DNA of 64,000 nucleotides from Sphingopyxis sp. H053 (GTDB lineage: Bacteria > Pseudomonadota > Alphaproteobacteria > Sphingomonadales > Sphingomonadaceae), in assembly GCF_001468225.1 (NCBI RefSeq), contig NZ_LNRU01000006.1, forward strand, positions 1 through 64,000, written 5' to 3'. The position numbers and the translations under genes were made by a program. Positions 8,686 through 17,356 of the stretch are shown piece by piece; position 1 is the first letter of the stretch; each line of letters starts with the position of its first letter. The notes beneath the pieces are model-generated. The model worked only from the letters and a program-made list of their open reading frames with translations, had not been told where the DNA came from and ran no database searches.

Positions 8686-9887
8686 CAGAGCATCCAGTCC
8701 AGTTGCAGCCAGAATTTGTCGGTGTCGGTGGCGAAAGTGTCGGCGTCGTAGTGCGCGTAGCGGGCGGAGGCGGTGAGTTTGCCGAGCTTTGCGCTGGCGA
8801 GCAGGTCGATCTCTTCGCCGTAGGCGCGGCTGGCGCGGTCGCTGCGATAGTCGTGGTAGACCGCTTGCAGCGTCACCGCCTTGAGCGGGCCGACCGCTTT
8901 CCAGCCCCAGCCCCAGCTTGCATAAAGATCGCGCACGCCGTCGGGCGGGGTGGTGAGGAATTTGTCGGCCCAGCCCTGAAATTTGAAGCCGGTCGCGAGC
9001 GGGGTCTGAAAGCTGGTGAGCGCGGTGCCATTGCTAGCGCCCAGTATTTCATAACCACCGCCAAGCCGGGGACCGCCCAAGTCGACCGCGACGTCCGCGA
9101 GGAAATAGTCGGCGGCATAGTCATTGGGGTTGCGGTGCCAGTCGGACTGGCGCGCATAGCTGAGCTGATAGGCGAGCTTCGCCTTGCCGAGCTTTTGCGT
9201 GCCGTCGAGCCGCGCGCCATAGCTTTGGCTGGACATGCGATAGGCCTGCACCGCCGCCTCGTCCTGATCGACCAGATAGGCGAAGGCAGCGAGCTTTCCG
9301 ACCGGGGTTTGCGCGCTGAGGTTGGCGAAGACATTGTCGCCCGACACCGCCTGTTGCCGCGGACCCGCGCCGTCGATGCCCCAGATGGTGCGGACGCTCC
9401 ACGCATAGGAGAGGTCGGCCTTGACGCCCTTGATCGGGGTCACTTCGGCGCGGACCGCGTCGAAGCTCTGGCCGTTCTGGCGAAAGCCGACGCCGCCGAC
9501 GAAACGCTCGTCGTCGAGCGCGATCCGCTGGCGCCCCGCCGTGACCGTGAAGGCCGGGCGGCTGTAGCGGATCTGCGCGCGGGCGAGGGCGATGTTGTCG
9601 GGATCGGCGATCAGCGGGCGGGTGGCGGGGCCGTGGAGGCCGTCGAAATACTCATCGACGACCGCCAGATTGCCTTGACCCTCGACCAGTGCCGACCAGG
9701 GTCCGGTCTTTGCCTCGACCCCGGCGCGGATGCGCAGGGTCAGGGCGTCGGAACCGGCGGCCAGGCCGTCCTGATCGACATTTTCGTACCGCAGCCGGGC
9801 TTCGCCGAGCGGCTTGAGGGTGACGTCCTGGGCGTGCGCCACCCCGGCCGGCGCGAGCGCCAGCAGGATGAAAAGGGTGCGGGTCAT
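8685..9887 (-). CDS. Outer-membrane channel, alginate-export (AlgE-like) family, copy 1
   Basis: 400 residues with a clear signal peptide (MTRTLFILLALAPAGVAHAQ, cut after A-Q-D region). The mature part is beta-barrel-like: alternating hydrophobic/aromatic strands, many Tyr/Trp girdle residues and a C-terminal aromatic strand (DKFWLQLDWML). The motifs GEARLRYE and ARAQIRY resemble alginate-export family porins, although the substrate here is unlikely to be alginate. It lies two bases after narK and overlaps nirB, and both copies are in the same place, so I infer a dedicated outer-membrane route for nitrate or nitrite. Family membership is fairly clear; substrate is inference. Confidence 0.85.
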   Translation of the reverse strand: MTRTLFILLALAPAGVAHAQDVTLKPLGEARLRYENVDQDGLAAGSDALTLRIRAGVEAKTGPWSALVEGQGNLAVVDEYFDGLHGPATRPLIADPDNIALARAQIRYSRPAFTVTAGRQRIALDDERFVGGVGFRQNGQSFDAVRAEVTPIKGVKADLSYAWSVRTIWGIDGAGPRQQAVSGDNVFANLSAQTPVGKLAAFAYLVDQDEAAVQAYRMSSQSYGARLDGTQKLGKAKLAYQLSYARQSDWHRNPNDYAADYFLADVAVDLGGPRLGGGYEILGASNGTALTSFQTPLATGFKFQGWADKFLTTPPDGVRDLYASWGWGWKAVGPLKAVTLQAVYHDYRSDRASRAYGEEIDLLASAKLGKLTASARYAHYDADTFATDTDKFWLQLDWML

Positions 9888-9889
9888 GA

Positions 9890-11125
9890 CTAGATCCGCA
9901 CGCCTTCGGCCGCGCCCCATGCCCTGCGCCACTGGCCCTTGACGAAGAGCAGCGCGCCCAGCGCGAGGACGGCGAGCCCCGCGAAGATGTACAAGCCCGG
10001 CGCAAAGCTGTCGCTCCATTGCTTGGCAAAGCCGAGCGAAGAGGCGAGGTAGAAGCCGCCGACGCCGCCCGCCATCCCGACAAGTCCGGTCATCACGCCG
10101 ATTTCTTTCGCGAAGCGCTGCGGCACGAGCTGGAACACCGAGCCGTTGCCGGTGCCGAGCGCGAGCATCGCGATGACGAAGAGGGTGAGCGCGGCGGGCA
10201 GCGTCGCCGCCTGCGGCACCCCGGCGAGCGCCAGCGCGGCGACGACGAAGACCATCATCAGCGCCTTGACCCCGCCGATGCGGTCGGCCAGCGCGCCGCC
10301 CATCGGCCGCACCAGCGATCCGGCGAAGACGCAGGCTGCGGTGCAATAGCCCGCCATCACCGGGGTGAGGTGGAACTGGTCGGTGAAATAGATGGGCAGC
10401 GAGGCGGCGAGGCCGACGAAGCCGCCGAAGGTCACCGAATAAAAGGCCATCAGCCACCAGGCGTCGGCGGTCTTGAGCGGTTCGAAATAGTCGACCAGCT
10501 TCTTGGGTGCCGGCGCGCCCGGCGCGTCCTTCGCCATCGCGAGATAGATGAAGAAAACGATCGTCAGCGGGATACAGGCGAGGCCGAGCACCGCGTTCCA
10601 GCCGAACAGCTTGGCGAGGCCGGGGGCGAAGAGCGCGGCGAGCACGGTGCCCGAATTGCCCATCCCGGCGAGGCCCATCGCCTTGCCCTGATGCTCAGGC
10701 GGGTACCAGCGGCTAGCGAGCGGCAGCGCGATCGCAAAGCTTGCTCCCGCGAAGCCGAGGATCACGCCGAGCACGAGTGTGCCAGTGAAGCTGTGCACGC
10801 CCATGAGCCAAGCGGTGAACAGGCCCGCGATGACGATCGTTTGGCTGATCGCGCCCGACCGCTTGGGCCCGATGCGATCGACGAGCAGGCCGTTGACCAA
10901 GCGGAGCACCGCGCCCGCCAGCGTCGGCACCGCGACCATCAGGCCCTTTTGAGCGGGGGTCAGGCCGAGGGCTTCCGAGATCGACGGGGCGAGCGGCCCC
11001 AATATCACCCACACCATGAAGGCGAGGTCGAAATAGAGAAAGGCTGCGACCAGCGTCGGCCAATGCCCGCTGTTCCAAAACCCCGATCCAGGCGCCGTTC
11101 CGGCTGCTCCACTTGCTGTCGTCAT
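9890..11125 (-). CDS. narK: NarK-type nitrate/nitrite MFS transporter, copy 1
   Basis: 411-residue, roughly 12-TM major facilitator protein of the nitrate/nitrite porter group. Visible landmarks are the conserved Arg-bearing early helices (LAFMVWVILGPLAP, then LVNGLLVDRIGPK), the glycine-rich nitrate signature GFAGASFAIALPLASRWYP, GLAGMGNSGT, and its second-half counterpart GVMTGLVGMAGGVGGF. It imports nitrate across the inner membrane. I chose the ATG at 11125, preceded by AAGGGGACGG, because the in-frame ATG at 11188 lies beyond the leader terminator hairpin and reads through it. It is the first gene of the structural operon and sits immediately behind a putative NasT-controlled leader. Confidence 0.93.
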   Translation of the reverse strand: MTTASGAAGTAPGSGFWNSGHWPTLVAAFLYFDLAFMVWVILGPLAPSISEALGLTPAQKGLMVAVPTLAGAVLRLVNGLLVDRIGPKRSGAISQTIVIAGLFTAWLMGVHSFTGTLVLGVILGFAGASFAIALPLASRWYPPEHQGKAMGLAGMGNSGTVLAALFAPGLAKLFGWNAVLGLACIPLTIVFFIYLAMAKDAPGAPAPKKLVDYFEPLKTADAWWLMAFYSVTFGGFVGLAASLPIYFTDQFHLTPVMAGYCTAACVFAGSLVRPMGGALADRIGGVKALMMVFVVAALALAGVPQAATLPAALTLFVIAMLALGTGNGSVFQLVPQRFAKEIGVMTGLVGMAGGVGGFYLASSLGFAKQWSDSFAPGLYIFAGLAVLALGALLFVKGQWRRAWGAAEGVRI

Positions 11126-11151
11126 CGTCCGTCCCCTTGTGCGACGGGCAA

Positions 11152-11176
11152 TAAAAAAGCCGCCAGGACGGCGGCT
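11152..11176 (-). terminator. Leader terminator upstream of narK, copy 1
   Basis: On the minus strand AGCCGCC pairs with GGCGGCT around a GTCCT loop, followed by six T residues. It stands between the hexaloop stem-loops and the narK start codon, so by default transcription of the nitrate operon should stop here. This is where antitermination by NasT would act. It is conserved in cluster 2 (54028-54050). Confidence 0.85.
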
Positions 11177-11249
11177 ATGCGGGCGCATCCTGACGGCTTC
11201 ATTGCCATGTCGGAATGTGAGAAAAGGCTTCCCACCCGCCTCGCGGACC

Positions 11250-11303
11250 GGCCCCCTCGTTGGAGCCGTCGCCGCTCTATCCTGCCCCGGCAGCTTTGCC
11301 GAG
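11250..11303 (-). promoter_or_regulatory. Two-hexaloop ANTAR antitermination leader, copy 1
   Basis: Read on the minus strand, P1 (11303-11286) is CTCGGC-AAAGCT-GCCGGG and P2 (11267-11250) is GGCTCC-AACGAG-GGGGCC. Each has a six-base stem (G-U pairs allowed) and a six-base loop with A at loop position 1 and G at position 4. Tandem hexaloops with A1/G4 followed by a terminator are the known RNA target of ANTAR proteins such as NasT and NasR. The nasT gene lies just upstream, which fits. Pairing was done by eye. Confidence 0.8.
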
Positions 11304-11340
11304 TGGTCTTAACCTGCCTGATTCGCCGTTGTCCCGCAAG

Positions 11341-11367
11341 CGGTTATTTCGCAGGTGCAGCATAAAT
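11341..11367 (-). promoter_or_regulatory. Conserved block upstream of nitrate leader 1, probable promoter/activator site
   Basis: A 27-base AT-rich block (minus strand ATTTATGCTGCACCTGCG...) lies between the nasS stop and hairpin P1. It is identical in cluster 2 (54216-54242), while the 17 bases that follow differ between the clusters. Such conservation outside genes suggests the promoter or a regulator site of the narK operon. It contains TGCACC, resembling half of an NtrC site, but I see no convincing sigma-54 promoter. Confidence 0.4.
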
Positions 11368-11384
11368 TTAAACGGCCGGAAAAG

Positions 11385-12593
11385 TCATTCAAGTCCAGCA
11401 AGATAGGCTGGAATATCGTCGGGGTCGAAGGCGCGGCCGTCGAAAAAACGGTCGTTTCCGAGCACGAGGCGGCCTTGCACCGAGCCCGCGCCGATGGGTT
11501 GGTCGAGGCCGCCTTCGAGCTTCGACGAGGCGCCGGGGAGGGGCGCGCCGGTGCCGGCCAGTGCAGCACGGTAGATGTCGGGACGGAAGACCGAGGAAGC
11601 CGTTGCGGCGTCGGCTTCGGAGAAGACATTGTTGTCCCAGCGGATCATTTGCGAATAAAGCCACGCCGCTTGGCTGCGCCACGGGAAGTTCGCGGCCTCG
11701 CGATACTGGAACATGAAATCGGGATAATGGATCGGCTCGCCGCCGGGGACGACACGGATGCGGTCGGTGATCGCGCGCAATACCGCATCGCGCGGCGCGT
11801 CCAGATATTCGGGACGCGCCAATATATCGGCGCTTTCCTCGGCGGCCTCGGGCGTGACGAAATGTGCCGCTGCGGCATGGAGCGCGCGGATGAGCGCTTC
11901 GACGGCGTCGCGGCGCTCGTGGACTAGAGTTTCGCGCAGCGCGAGCACCTTTTCGACCCCGCGTCGCCAGATCTGGGCGGTCGCCAGCGCAATCTGTCCG
12001 ACCCCGCGATCGACCGCGATCGAGTTCCACGGTTCGCCGACGCAGATGCCGTCGACCTCGCCAGCGGCGAGCGCGTCGGCGGCGAAAGGCGGGCTGGTGA
12101 CGACGATCTCGACATCGGCGTCCGGATGGATGCCGACGCCCGCGAGCCAATAGCGCAGCATGTAATTGTGGCTCGAATAGCGATGGACGACGCCGAAGCG
12201 CAGCCGCTTGCCCGCCGTCTTGCGCGCCGCGGCGACCTCGCGCAGCGCCGCGCCGATCGCGGCCGGATCGCCCAGCGTCTCGCCGAGGCCGACCGCGCGG
12301 GCGAGCGCAATCGAAAAGGTCACGGCATTGCCGTTGAGCCCCAGTACGAAGGGCACCGCCATCGCGACGGGCGGGCGATCGCGGCCGAGCGCGGTGGCGA
12401 TCGCCAGCGGTGCGATGATGTGCGCGGCGTCGGTATGGCCATAGAGCAGGCGATCACGCACGGTCGCCCACGTCATGTCGCGGACCAGCTCGATCGCGAC
12501 GTCCTCGCGCGCGGCTAAGCCGAGTTCGTGCGCGAGAATGGGGAGGGCGGCGTCGACGAGCGGCAGGAAGCCGATACGGAAGCTCTCGGTCAT
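11385..12593 (-). CDS. nasS: NasS-like nitrate/nitrite sensor (CmpA/NrtA fold), copy 1
   Basis: 402 residues resembling the periplasmic nitrate-binding proteins NrtA/CmpA (FLPLVDAALPILAHELG, DMTWATVRDRLLYGHTDAAHIIAPLA, GEVDGICVGEPWN). It has no signal peptide, which marks it as the cytoplasmic NasS sensor and not an ABC-transporter binding protein; no transporter permease or ATPase genes are nearby. NasS is known to hold NasT inactive and to release it when nitrate or nitrite binds. The ATG overlaps the nasT stop (ATGA). Confidence 0.88.
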   Translation of the reverse strand: MTESFRIGFLPLVDAALPILAHELGLAAREDVAIELVRDMTWATVRDRLLYGHTDAAHIIAPLAIATALGRDRPPVAMAVPFVLGLNGNAVTFSIALARAVGLGETLGDPAAIGAALREVAAARKTAGKRLRFGVVHRYSSHNYMLRYWLAGVGIHPDADVEIVVTSPPFAADALAAGEVDGICVGEPWNSIAVDRGVGQIALATAQIWRRGVEKVLALRETLVHERRDAVEALIRALHAAAAHFVTPEAAEESADILARPEYLDAPRDAVLRAITDRIRVVPGGEPIHYPDFMFQYREAANFPWRSQAAWLYSQMIRWDNNVFSEADAATASSVFRPDIYRAALAGTGAPLPGASSKLEGGLDQPIGAGSVQGRLVLGNDRFFDGRAFDPDDIPAYLAGLE

Positions 12594-13171
12594 TCCATGT
12601 CTCCCAGCAGCGCTTCGCTTGTGACGATGGCTTCGGCGATTTCGCCGATCCGCCGATTGGTCCGCATCGCCTGGCCGCGGAGCAGTGCATAGGCGGCGGG
12701 TTCGTCGATCTGCCGCCGCTTCATCAAGATCGCCTTCGCCCGGTCGATTGTCGTTCGTTCGGCGAGCGCATTCTTTGCCTCGTCGAGCTCGCGCTGGAGC
12801 GTCGAGAAGGCCTGGAACCGGCGGATTGCAAGGTCGATCACCGGCTTGATCCGTTGTTTCGAGAGGCCATCGACGACATAGGCCGACACGCCCGCGTCGA
12901 TCGCCGCGCCGGTCGCCTCTGCGTCGCTCTGGTCGACGAACATCGCGATCGGCCGCGCGAGCGCACGCGACATGGCGAAGAAATCCTCGAGCAGATCACG
13001 GCTCGGGTTTTCGAGGTTGATCAGAATGACTTCGGGTTTCGCCGCCTCGATCTGCGCGACCAGCGCGCCGGCAGGATCTATCAGCACCAGATCGTCGAGG
13101 CCCGCCTCGCGCAGGCCATCAGATATGACGGCCGCTCGCCCGGCGCTGGTGTCGATAATCGCGATCCTCAT
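12590..13171 (-). CDS. nasT: NasT, ANTAR-domain antitermination regulator, copy 1
   Basis: 193 residues: an N-terminal receiver-like domain (1-~120) and a C-terminal ANTAR RNA-binding domain (~130-190, IDRAKAILMKRR ... YALLRGQAMRTNRRIGEIAEAIV). At the usual phospho-Asp strand the sequence is INLENPSRD, lacking the ordinary acceptor arrangement, so control should be by NasS binding and not phosphorylation. It is expected to bind the hexaloop leader at 11250-11303 and prevent termination ahead of narK. By hand count, 11 of 193 residues differ from copy 2. It is transcribed first, with nasS translationally coupled behind it. Confidence 0.93.
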   Translation of the reverse strand: MRIAIIDTSAGRAAVISDGLREAGLDDLVLIDPAGALVAQIEAAKPEVILINLENPSRDLLEDFFAMSRALARPIAMFVDQSDAEATGAAIDAGVSAYVVDGLSKQRIKPVIDLAIRRFQAFSTLQRELDEAKNALAERTTIDRAKAILMKRRQIDEPAAYALLRGQAMRTNRRIGEIAEAIVTSEALLGDME

Positions 13172-13610
13172 AGCGGCGCCTGTACGCTGCAGCGCACAAA
13201 TCCGCTAGCGAGATTTGCTTTTTCCCAATGGTTGTCATTGTCCAAGGTCTGTTTATTGCAACTTTCATCTAAAAGCCGACGGTCCTCTACAGGCCATTAC
13301 TCTTATGTTGTCTGTCCGTCTCGCTGACGGATAGCGTCTGTTTGAGATGCAAGGCGCCACTCGAGCCACTAGCTGGGCAGGCCGAAAGGTGCGGCAAGGC
13401 AGCGGGTGAGAACAAGGCTCTCAGAGAGCGATTATTGGCAACGCCGAATCTGGAGCCAGATGGATTCCCTTGTCTGTCGGCGACCACCAAGGTCCGCTAA
13501 TGATCGGCGTCGCGATGACACCCATATGGCACCCATAGGAGCGCCCGGGTGTCAAATTGCGTCAGGGTGCCCGGGAATGGTGTCTATTATTCTGATATTA
13601 TTGGGAAATT
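13172..13610. other. Intergenic region upstream of nasT copy 1
   Basis: 439 bp between the nasT start and the tRNA-Lys 3' end. The nasT promoter must lie here. A plus-strand open frame without a start codon (about 13272-13500) reads like a protein tail with a CLRC pair and a further CGK motif, ending LEPDGFPCLSATTKVR; it may be a remnant of a lost gene. Nearer the tRNA the DNA is AT-rich (around 13580-13610). There is no complete gene that I can support. Confidence 0.4.
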
Positions 13611-13686
<76 letters not shown>

Positions 13687-13808
13687 ACTGCCATTTCAGG
13701 CGTGCCTTGCTGCGAAGAGTTGTGCTCTTTGCTGCGAAGCGAGCGGCCCGCTATCATGGCTCCGGGGGGATGGCAATGCCCCCGATGGCTTTTTGCCGAA
13801 GTTTTTTC

Positions 13809-14915
13809 TCAATGAAAGCGGCGTGTGCCCGTTTTGCTGTCGTTTTCGATCGCGAGCATGATGCCGACGCACGTCATGATCGTCAGCATCGACGAACCGC
13901 CATAGGAAAAGAGCGGCAGCGGAATGCCGACGACGGGGGCGAGACCCATGACCATCATCAGGTTGATCGCGATATAGAAAAAGATCGTCATCGTAAGGCC
14001 GGCGGCGGTGAGCTGTCCGAAGCGCGTTCGCGCCTTCAATGCGACGCGCGTCGACCAGCGCAGCAGCAGGAAGAAGCCGAAGAGCAGCGCGAGCCCCCCG
14101 ATCAGCCCCCATTCCTCGGCCATCGTGGCGAAGATGAAGTCGGTATGGCCTTCGGGGAGGTAATCGAGGTGGCTTTGCGATCCGTTGAGGAAACCCTTGC
14201 CGCCGATACCGCCCGAACCGATCGCGATCTTCGACTGGCTGATATGATAGCCGGCTCCCAGGGGATCGCTTTCGGGGTCGAGGAAGATCAGCACGCGTTT
14301 TTGCTGATAATCATGGAGGAAGGAGAAGAGGATGGGGAGCGCCGCGAGCCCGGCGACCGCGGTGCTGCCGAACCACCAGAAGGGCAAGCCGGCGACGAAC
14401 ATCACCACGACCCCGCCGATGCAGATCGCGAGCGCCGTGCCGAGATCGGGCTGCAGCATGACGAGTGCGGCCGGAAAGCCGATCATCACCAGCGCGGGCC
14501 ACAGCGCGGTAAAGGTCCGCGTGTTGCCGGGGGGAAGCTGCGCATAAAAGCGCGCGAGCGCGATGACGATCGCAACCTTCATCAGCTCCGACGGCTGAAG
14601 GTTCATGAAGCCGAGATTGAGCCATCGCTGGCTGCCCCCGCCGACGAAACCGAGCAGCTCGACCGCAATCAGCAGGATCAGGATGCCGATATAGGCGATA
14701 TAGGCGAAATCCTCGAAAATGCGGATCGGGAAGCGGCCGATTACCAGCGCCGCGGTCAGAAAGACGAGGAAGCGCACGCCCTGATTGAGCGCCCACGGCG
14801 ACCAGTTGCCGCCCGCCGCCGAATAGAGGACGAGCAGGCCGAAACCGGTGATGCCCGCGAGGATCGCGATCAATTTCCAGGGGATGCGCTGGATGGCGGG
14901 CGGCACGGGGATCAT
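13809..14915 (-). CDS. rodA: Peptidoglycan glycosyltransferase RodA
   Basis: SEDS-family membrane glycosyltransferase that polymerises lipid II for lateral wall growth with PBP2. 368 residues, about ten TM helices. Family signatures are visible: GGGSQRWLNLGFMNLQPSELMKVA, FVVMFVAGLPFWW, GSGGIGGKGF, and the loop EGHTDFIFATMAEEWGLIGG, which includes the catalytic-region acidic residues. The start overlaps the mrdA stop (ATGA). It is the last gene of the mre operon. A GC-rich hairpin at ~13757-13780 lies downstream but has no T-tract in this direction. Confidence 0.96.
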   Translation of the reverse strand: MIPVPPAIQRIPWKLIAILAGITGFGLLVLYSAAGGNWSPWALNQGVRFLVFLTAALVIGRFPIRIFEDFAYIAYIGILILLIAVELLGFVGGGSQRWLNLGFMNLQPSELMKVAIVIALARFYAQLPPGNTRTFTALWPALVMIGFPAALVMLQPDLGTALAICIGGVVVMFVAGLPFWWFGSTAVAGLAALPILFSFLHDYQQKRVLIFLDPESDPLGAGYHISQSKIAIGSGGIGGKGFLNGSQSHLDYLPEGHTDFIFATMAEEWGLIGGLALLFGFFLLLRWSTRVALKARTRFGQLTAAGLTMTIFFYIAINLMMVMGLAPVVGIPLPLFSYGGSSMLTIMTCVGIMLAIENDSKTGTRRFH

Positions 14916-16816
14916 TGTGCGAGCTCCGGGTCAGGCTTCGACGCACCCGCCTTCCACGCGGCATAGTCGCGGTCCATGCGTTCCTTGATGGTGCCGCCCC
15001 AGCCGGCTTCGAAGGTTTCGAGCGCTTCCATCGCCTTTTCGCGGTCGAAGAGGAAAGTCATGAAATCCTTGGCCACCGGCGCTGCGGCGCGCGATCCGCC
15101 CATGCCATGCTCGATCACGACCGCCGTTGCGTAGCGCGGATTGACGACCGGCGCGAAGCCGATGAACAGGCCGTGATCGCGGAATTTCCACGTCCCGCTT
15201 TTGCCGTTGCCGGTGCCGAGCCCGCGCACCTGCGCGGTGCCCGTCTTGCCCGCCATCGTGATGCCGTCGAGCGGCAGGCGGCTGCGCACCGCGGTGCCTG
15301 CGCCGTTGACGACGAGGTCCATGCCCTGGCGCGCGACGGCGAGCGCTTCGGGCGAAAAGGGCAGGGGCTCATTCTTGAACTCGCGGTTGATCAGGCGCGG
15401 GTAAAGGCGGCGTCCCGACGCGATCCGCGCCGCCATCACGGCGAGCTGGAGCGGATTGGCGAGCACATAGCCTTGTCCGATGACGGCGTTAAGCGAGTCC
15501 GAGGCCGACCATTCCTGATCATACTTCTTCATCTTCCACGCGCTGTCGGGGATGGTGCCAAAGCGCTGGTTGCTGCCCGCAAGCTGATATTCCTCGCCGA
15601 GCCCGAGCAGCCGCGCGGTCGGGGCCATCGCGTCGTAGCCGAGCCGGTGCGCGAGCCAGTAGAAATAGCTGTTGCAGCTCTTCATGATCGCCGAGGGCAT
15701 ATCGAGGCTGCCATGCGTGCCGAGGCAGCGGAAGAAGCGGCTGCCGAGCCGATAGCCGCCGACGCAGGTGTGACGCTCGCTCGGGTCTACGCCATGTTCG
15801 ACCGCGGCGATCGCGGCCATCGGCTTCAGCGTCGATCCGGGCGGATAAAGGCCGCGCGTCGCCTTGTTGATCAGCGGCTGGTGATCGTCGGCGCGCAGCC
15901 AGGCATATTCGCTGCTGCTGATCCCGTCCGAAAAGCTGTTCGGATCGAAGCTCGGCATCGAGACGAAGGAAAGGATATCGCCATTCTGGCAGTCGATGAC
16001 GACCGCCGCGCCCGACTCGCGCCCCATGCGCCGCGCGACAAATTCCTGCAGGTCGGCGTCGATCGTCAGGTGGACGGTCTTGCCCTGTACGTCGGGCTGG
16101 GTCGAGAGATCGCGGACGACCTTGCCGCGCGCGGTCACCTCGACGCGCCGCGCGCCCGGCTGGCCCTTCAGCATGTCCTGGAAATATTTCTCCAGCCCAT
16201 CCTTGCCGATCTTGTACCCCGGCGTGATGTACAGCGGATCCTTGGCTTTCTGATATTCCTCGGCGTTCGGGGCGCCGACATAGCCGATCAGATGGCCGAC
16301 CGCCGCGCCGGTCGGATAGTTGCGGGCAAAACCGCGCTGCGGTGCGATGCCGGGCAGTTCGGGCAGGCGGACGAGGATCGAGCTATACTCGGCCTCGGTC
16401 ATGTCTTCCTTGATCGCGACGGGCTGGAACCCCGATGCGGCCTTCAGGTCGCGATTGATGCGTTCCATCGTGTCGCCATCGAGGCGCAGCAGGGTCTGGA
16501 GCTGCCCCAGCACCAGCTCTTTGTTGTGCAGGCGATCGGGAATGATGTCGATGCGCAGGGATACGCGGTTGTTCGCAAGCGCCTTGCCGCTGCGGTCGAC
16601 GATCCAGCCGCGCCGCGGCGGCACGAGCGTCAGATTGACGCGGTTGCTTTCGGATTCAAGGACATAGCGGTCGTTGTCGACCACCGAAATATAGGCCATG
16701 CGCGCTGCGAGCGCGACGCCGACCGCCGCCTGCGCACCGCCGACGACCAGCGCGCGGCGGGTGAAGGTTATGCCCCTCCAGGCTTCGGTAATCGGCGGAC
16801 TCTTCTTCTTCGGCAT
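14912..16816 (-). CDS. mrdA: Penicillin-binding protein 2 (peptidoglycan transpeptidase)
   Basis: 634 residues: a short cytoplasmic N-terminus, one membrane anchor (about residues 20-42), the PBP dimerisation domain starting VPPRRGWIVDRSGKALANN, and the transpeptidase domain. All three active-site motifs are present: S-x-x-K (GSTLKP), S-x-N (SCNS) and KTGT. It crosslinks peptidoglycan during elongation as partner of RodA. It lies 18 bp after mreD and overlaps rodA, within mreBCD-mrdA-rodA. Confidence 0.96.
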   Translation of the reverse strand: MPKKKSPPITEAWRGITFTRRALVVGGAQAAVGVALAARMAYISVVDNDRYVLESESNRVNLTLVPPRRGWIVDRSGKALANNRVSLRIDIIPDRLHNKELVLGQLQTLLRLDGDTMERINRDLKAASGFQPVAIKEDMTEAEYSSILVRLPELPGIAPQRGFARNYPTGAAVGHLIGYVGAPNAEEYQKAKDPLYITPGYKIGKDGLEKYFQDMLKGQPGARRVEVTARGKVVRDLSTQPDVQGKTVHLTIDADLQEFVARRMGRESGAAVVIDCQNGDILSFVSMPSFDPNSFSDGISSSEYAWLRADDHQPLINKATRGLYPPGSTLKPMAAIAAVEHGVDPSERHTCVGGYRLGSRFFRCLGTHGSLDMPSAIMKSCNSYFYWLAHRLGYDAMAPTARLLGLGEEYQLAGSNQRFGTIPDSAWKMKKYDQEWSASDSLNAVIGQGYVLANPLQLAVMAARIASGRRLYPRLINREFKNEPLPFSPEALAVARQGMDLVVNGAGTAVRSRLPLDGITMAGKTGTAQVRGLGTGNGKSGTWKFRDHGLFIGFAPVVNPRYATAVVIEHGMGGSRAAAPVAKDFMTFLFDREKAMEALETFEAGWGGTIKERMDRDYAAWKAGASKPDPELAQ

Positions 16817-16834
16817 TAGGGGATTGGAACCAGT

Positions 16835-17356
16835 CTATCGGCGTTTCAGGCGGAAATTGTCAAACTTGCCGGTCAGGCGCATGAACAGCGGGACGAGCAG
16901 CGCCGAGACGATGATCTGCGGCACCACCAGGCCGAGCACGCGGCCGGTCGCTGCATGCGGGTGGGTGATCAGCGCGGCGAGCGATTGGATGATCGCGACC
17001 GACGCCGCGGCAATCGCCCAGTCGTGAAAGAAGCCGCGCCAATAGATGCGCTGCGACGAATAGGCGATCGCGATGCTGGCGACCGTCCACAGCCCCATCG
17101 CGGTGCCGATCGGCGCGCCGCTGAACAGATCGTCCCACAGGCCGAGCGGCAGCCCGATCCACACCGGCCACATTTCTGCGCGCAGCAGCTGCCAGCACAG
17201 GAAGAAGAGCAGCCCGAGCGGCGGCAGCACCGGCGAGTTGGCGATCAGCGGCAGCATCAGCGGCAGCGCCGAGGCGAACATGACGCTCGCGATCGGAACG
17301 ATGCGCATCCGCCACAGCGATGCCGGTTCGCCGAGGCGCGGACCCTTCTGGTTCAT
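16835..17356 (-). CDS. mreD: Rod shape-determining protein MreD
   Basis: 173-residue integral membrane protein with about five hydrophobic segments. It is weakly conserved, as is usual for MreD, but identity is firm from position between mreC and mrdA and from the PVWIGLPLGLWDDLFSGAPIG segment (MreD typically has a G-L-x-x-D-x-x-x-G motif). It is part of the elongasome scaffold. The ATG overlaps the mreC stop (ATGA). Confidence 0.92.
   Translation of the reverse strand: MNQKGPRLGEPASLWRMRIVPIASVMFASALPLMLPLIANSPVLPPLGLLFFLCWQLLRAEMWPVWIGLPLGLWDDLFSGAPIGTAMGLWTVASIAIAYSSQRIYWRGFFHDWAIAAASVAIIQSLAALITHPHAATGRVLGLVVPQIIVSALLVPLFMRLTGKFDNFRLKRR

Noticed and set aside
3918..9893. Very long plus-strand open frames opposite nasA, nirB and the porin (similar ones at 46720-50329)
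   Set aside because: They are antisense to well-identified genes and arise from high-GC codon bias, with low-complexity Arg/Asp/Ala-rich translations and no domain.
11126..11188. N-terminal extension of narK (MRPHSRRPGGFFIARR...)
   Set aside because: It translates the terminator hairpin and leader; the cluster 2 version does the same, and a good ribosome site precedes the inner ATG.
11385..12593. nasS read as a periplasmic nitrate ABC-transporter protein (NrtA)
   Set aside because: No signal peptide, no permease or ATPase genes, and strict coupling to nasT fit the NasS sensor better.
13757..13795. Hairpin after rodA considered as its terminator
   Set aside because: GC-rich stem is real, but the T-run is on the wrong strand for rodA and weak on the other.
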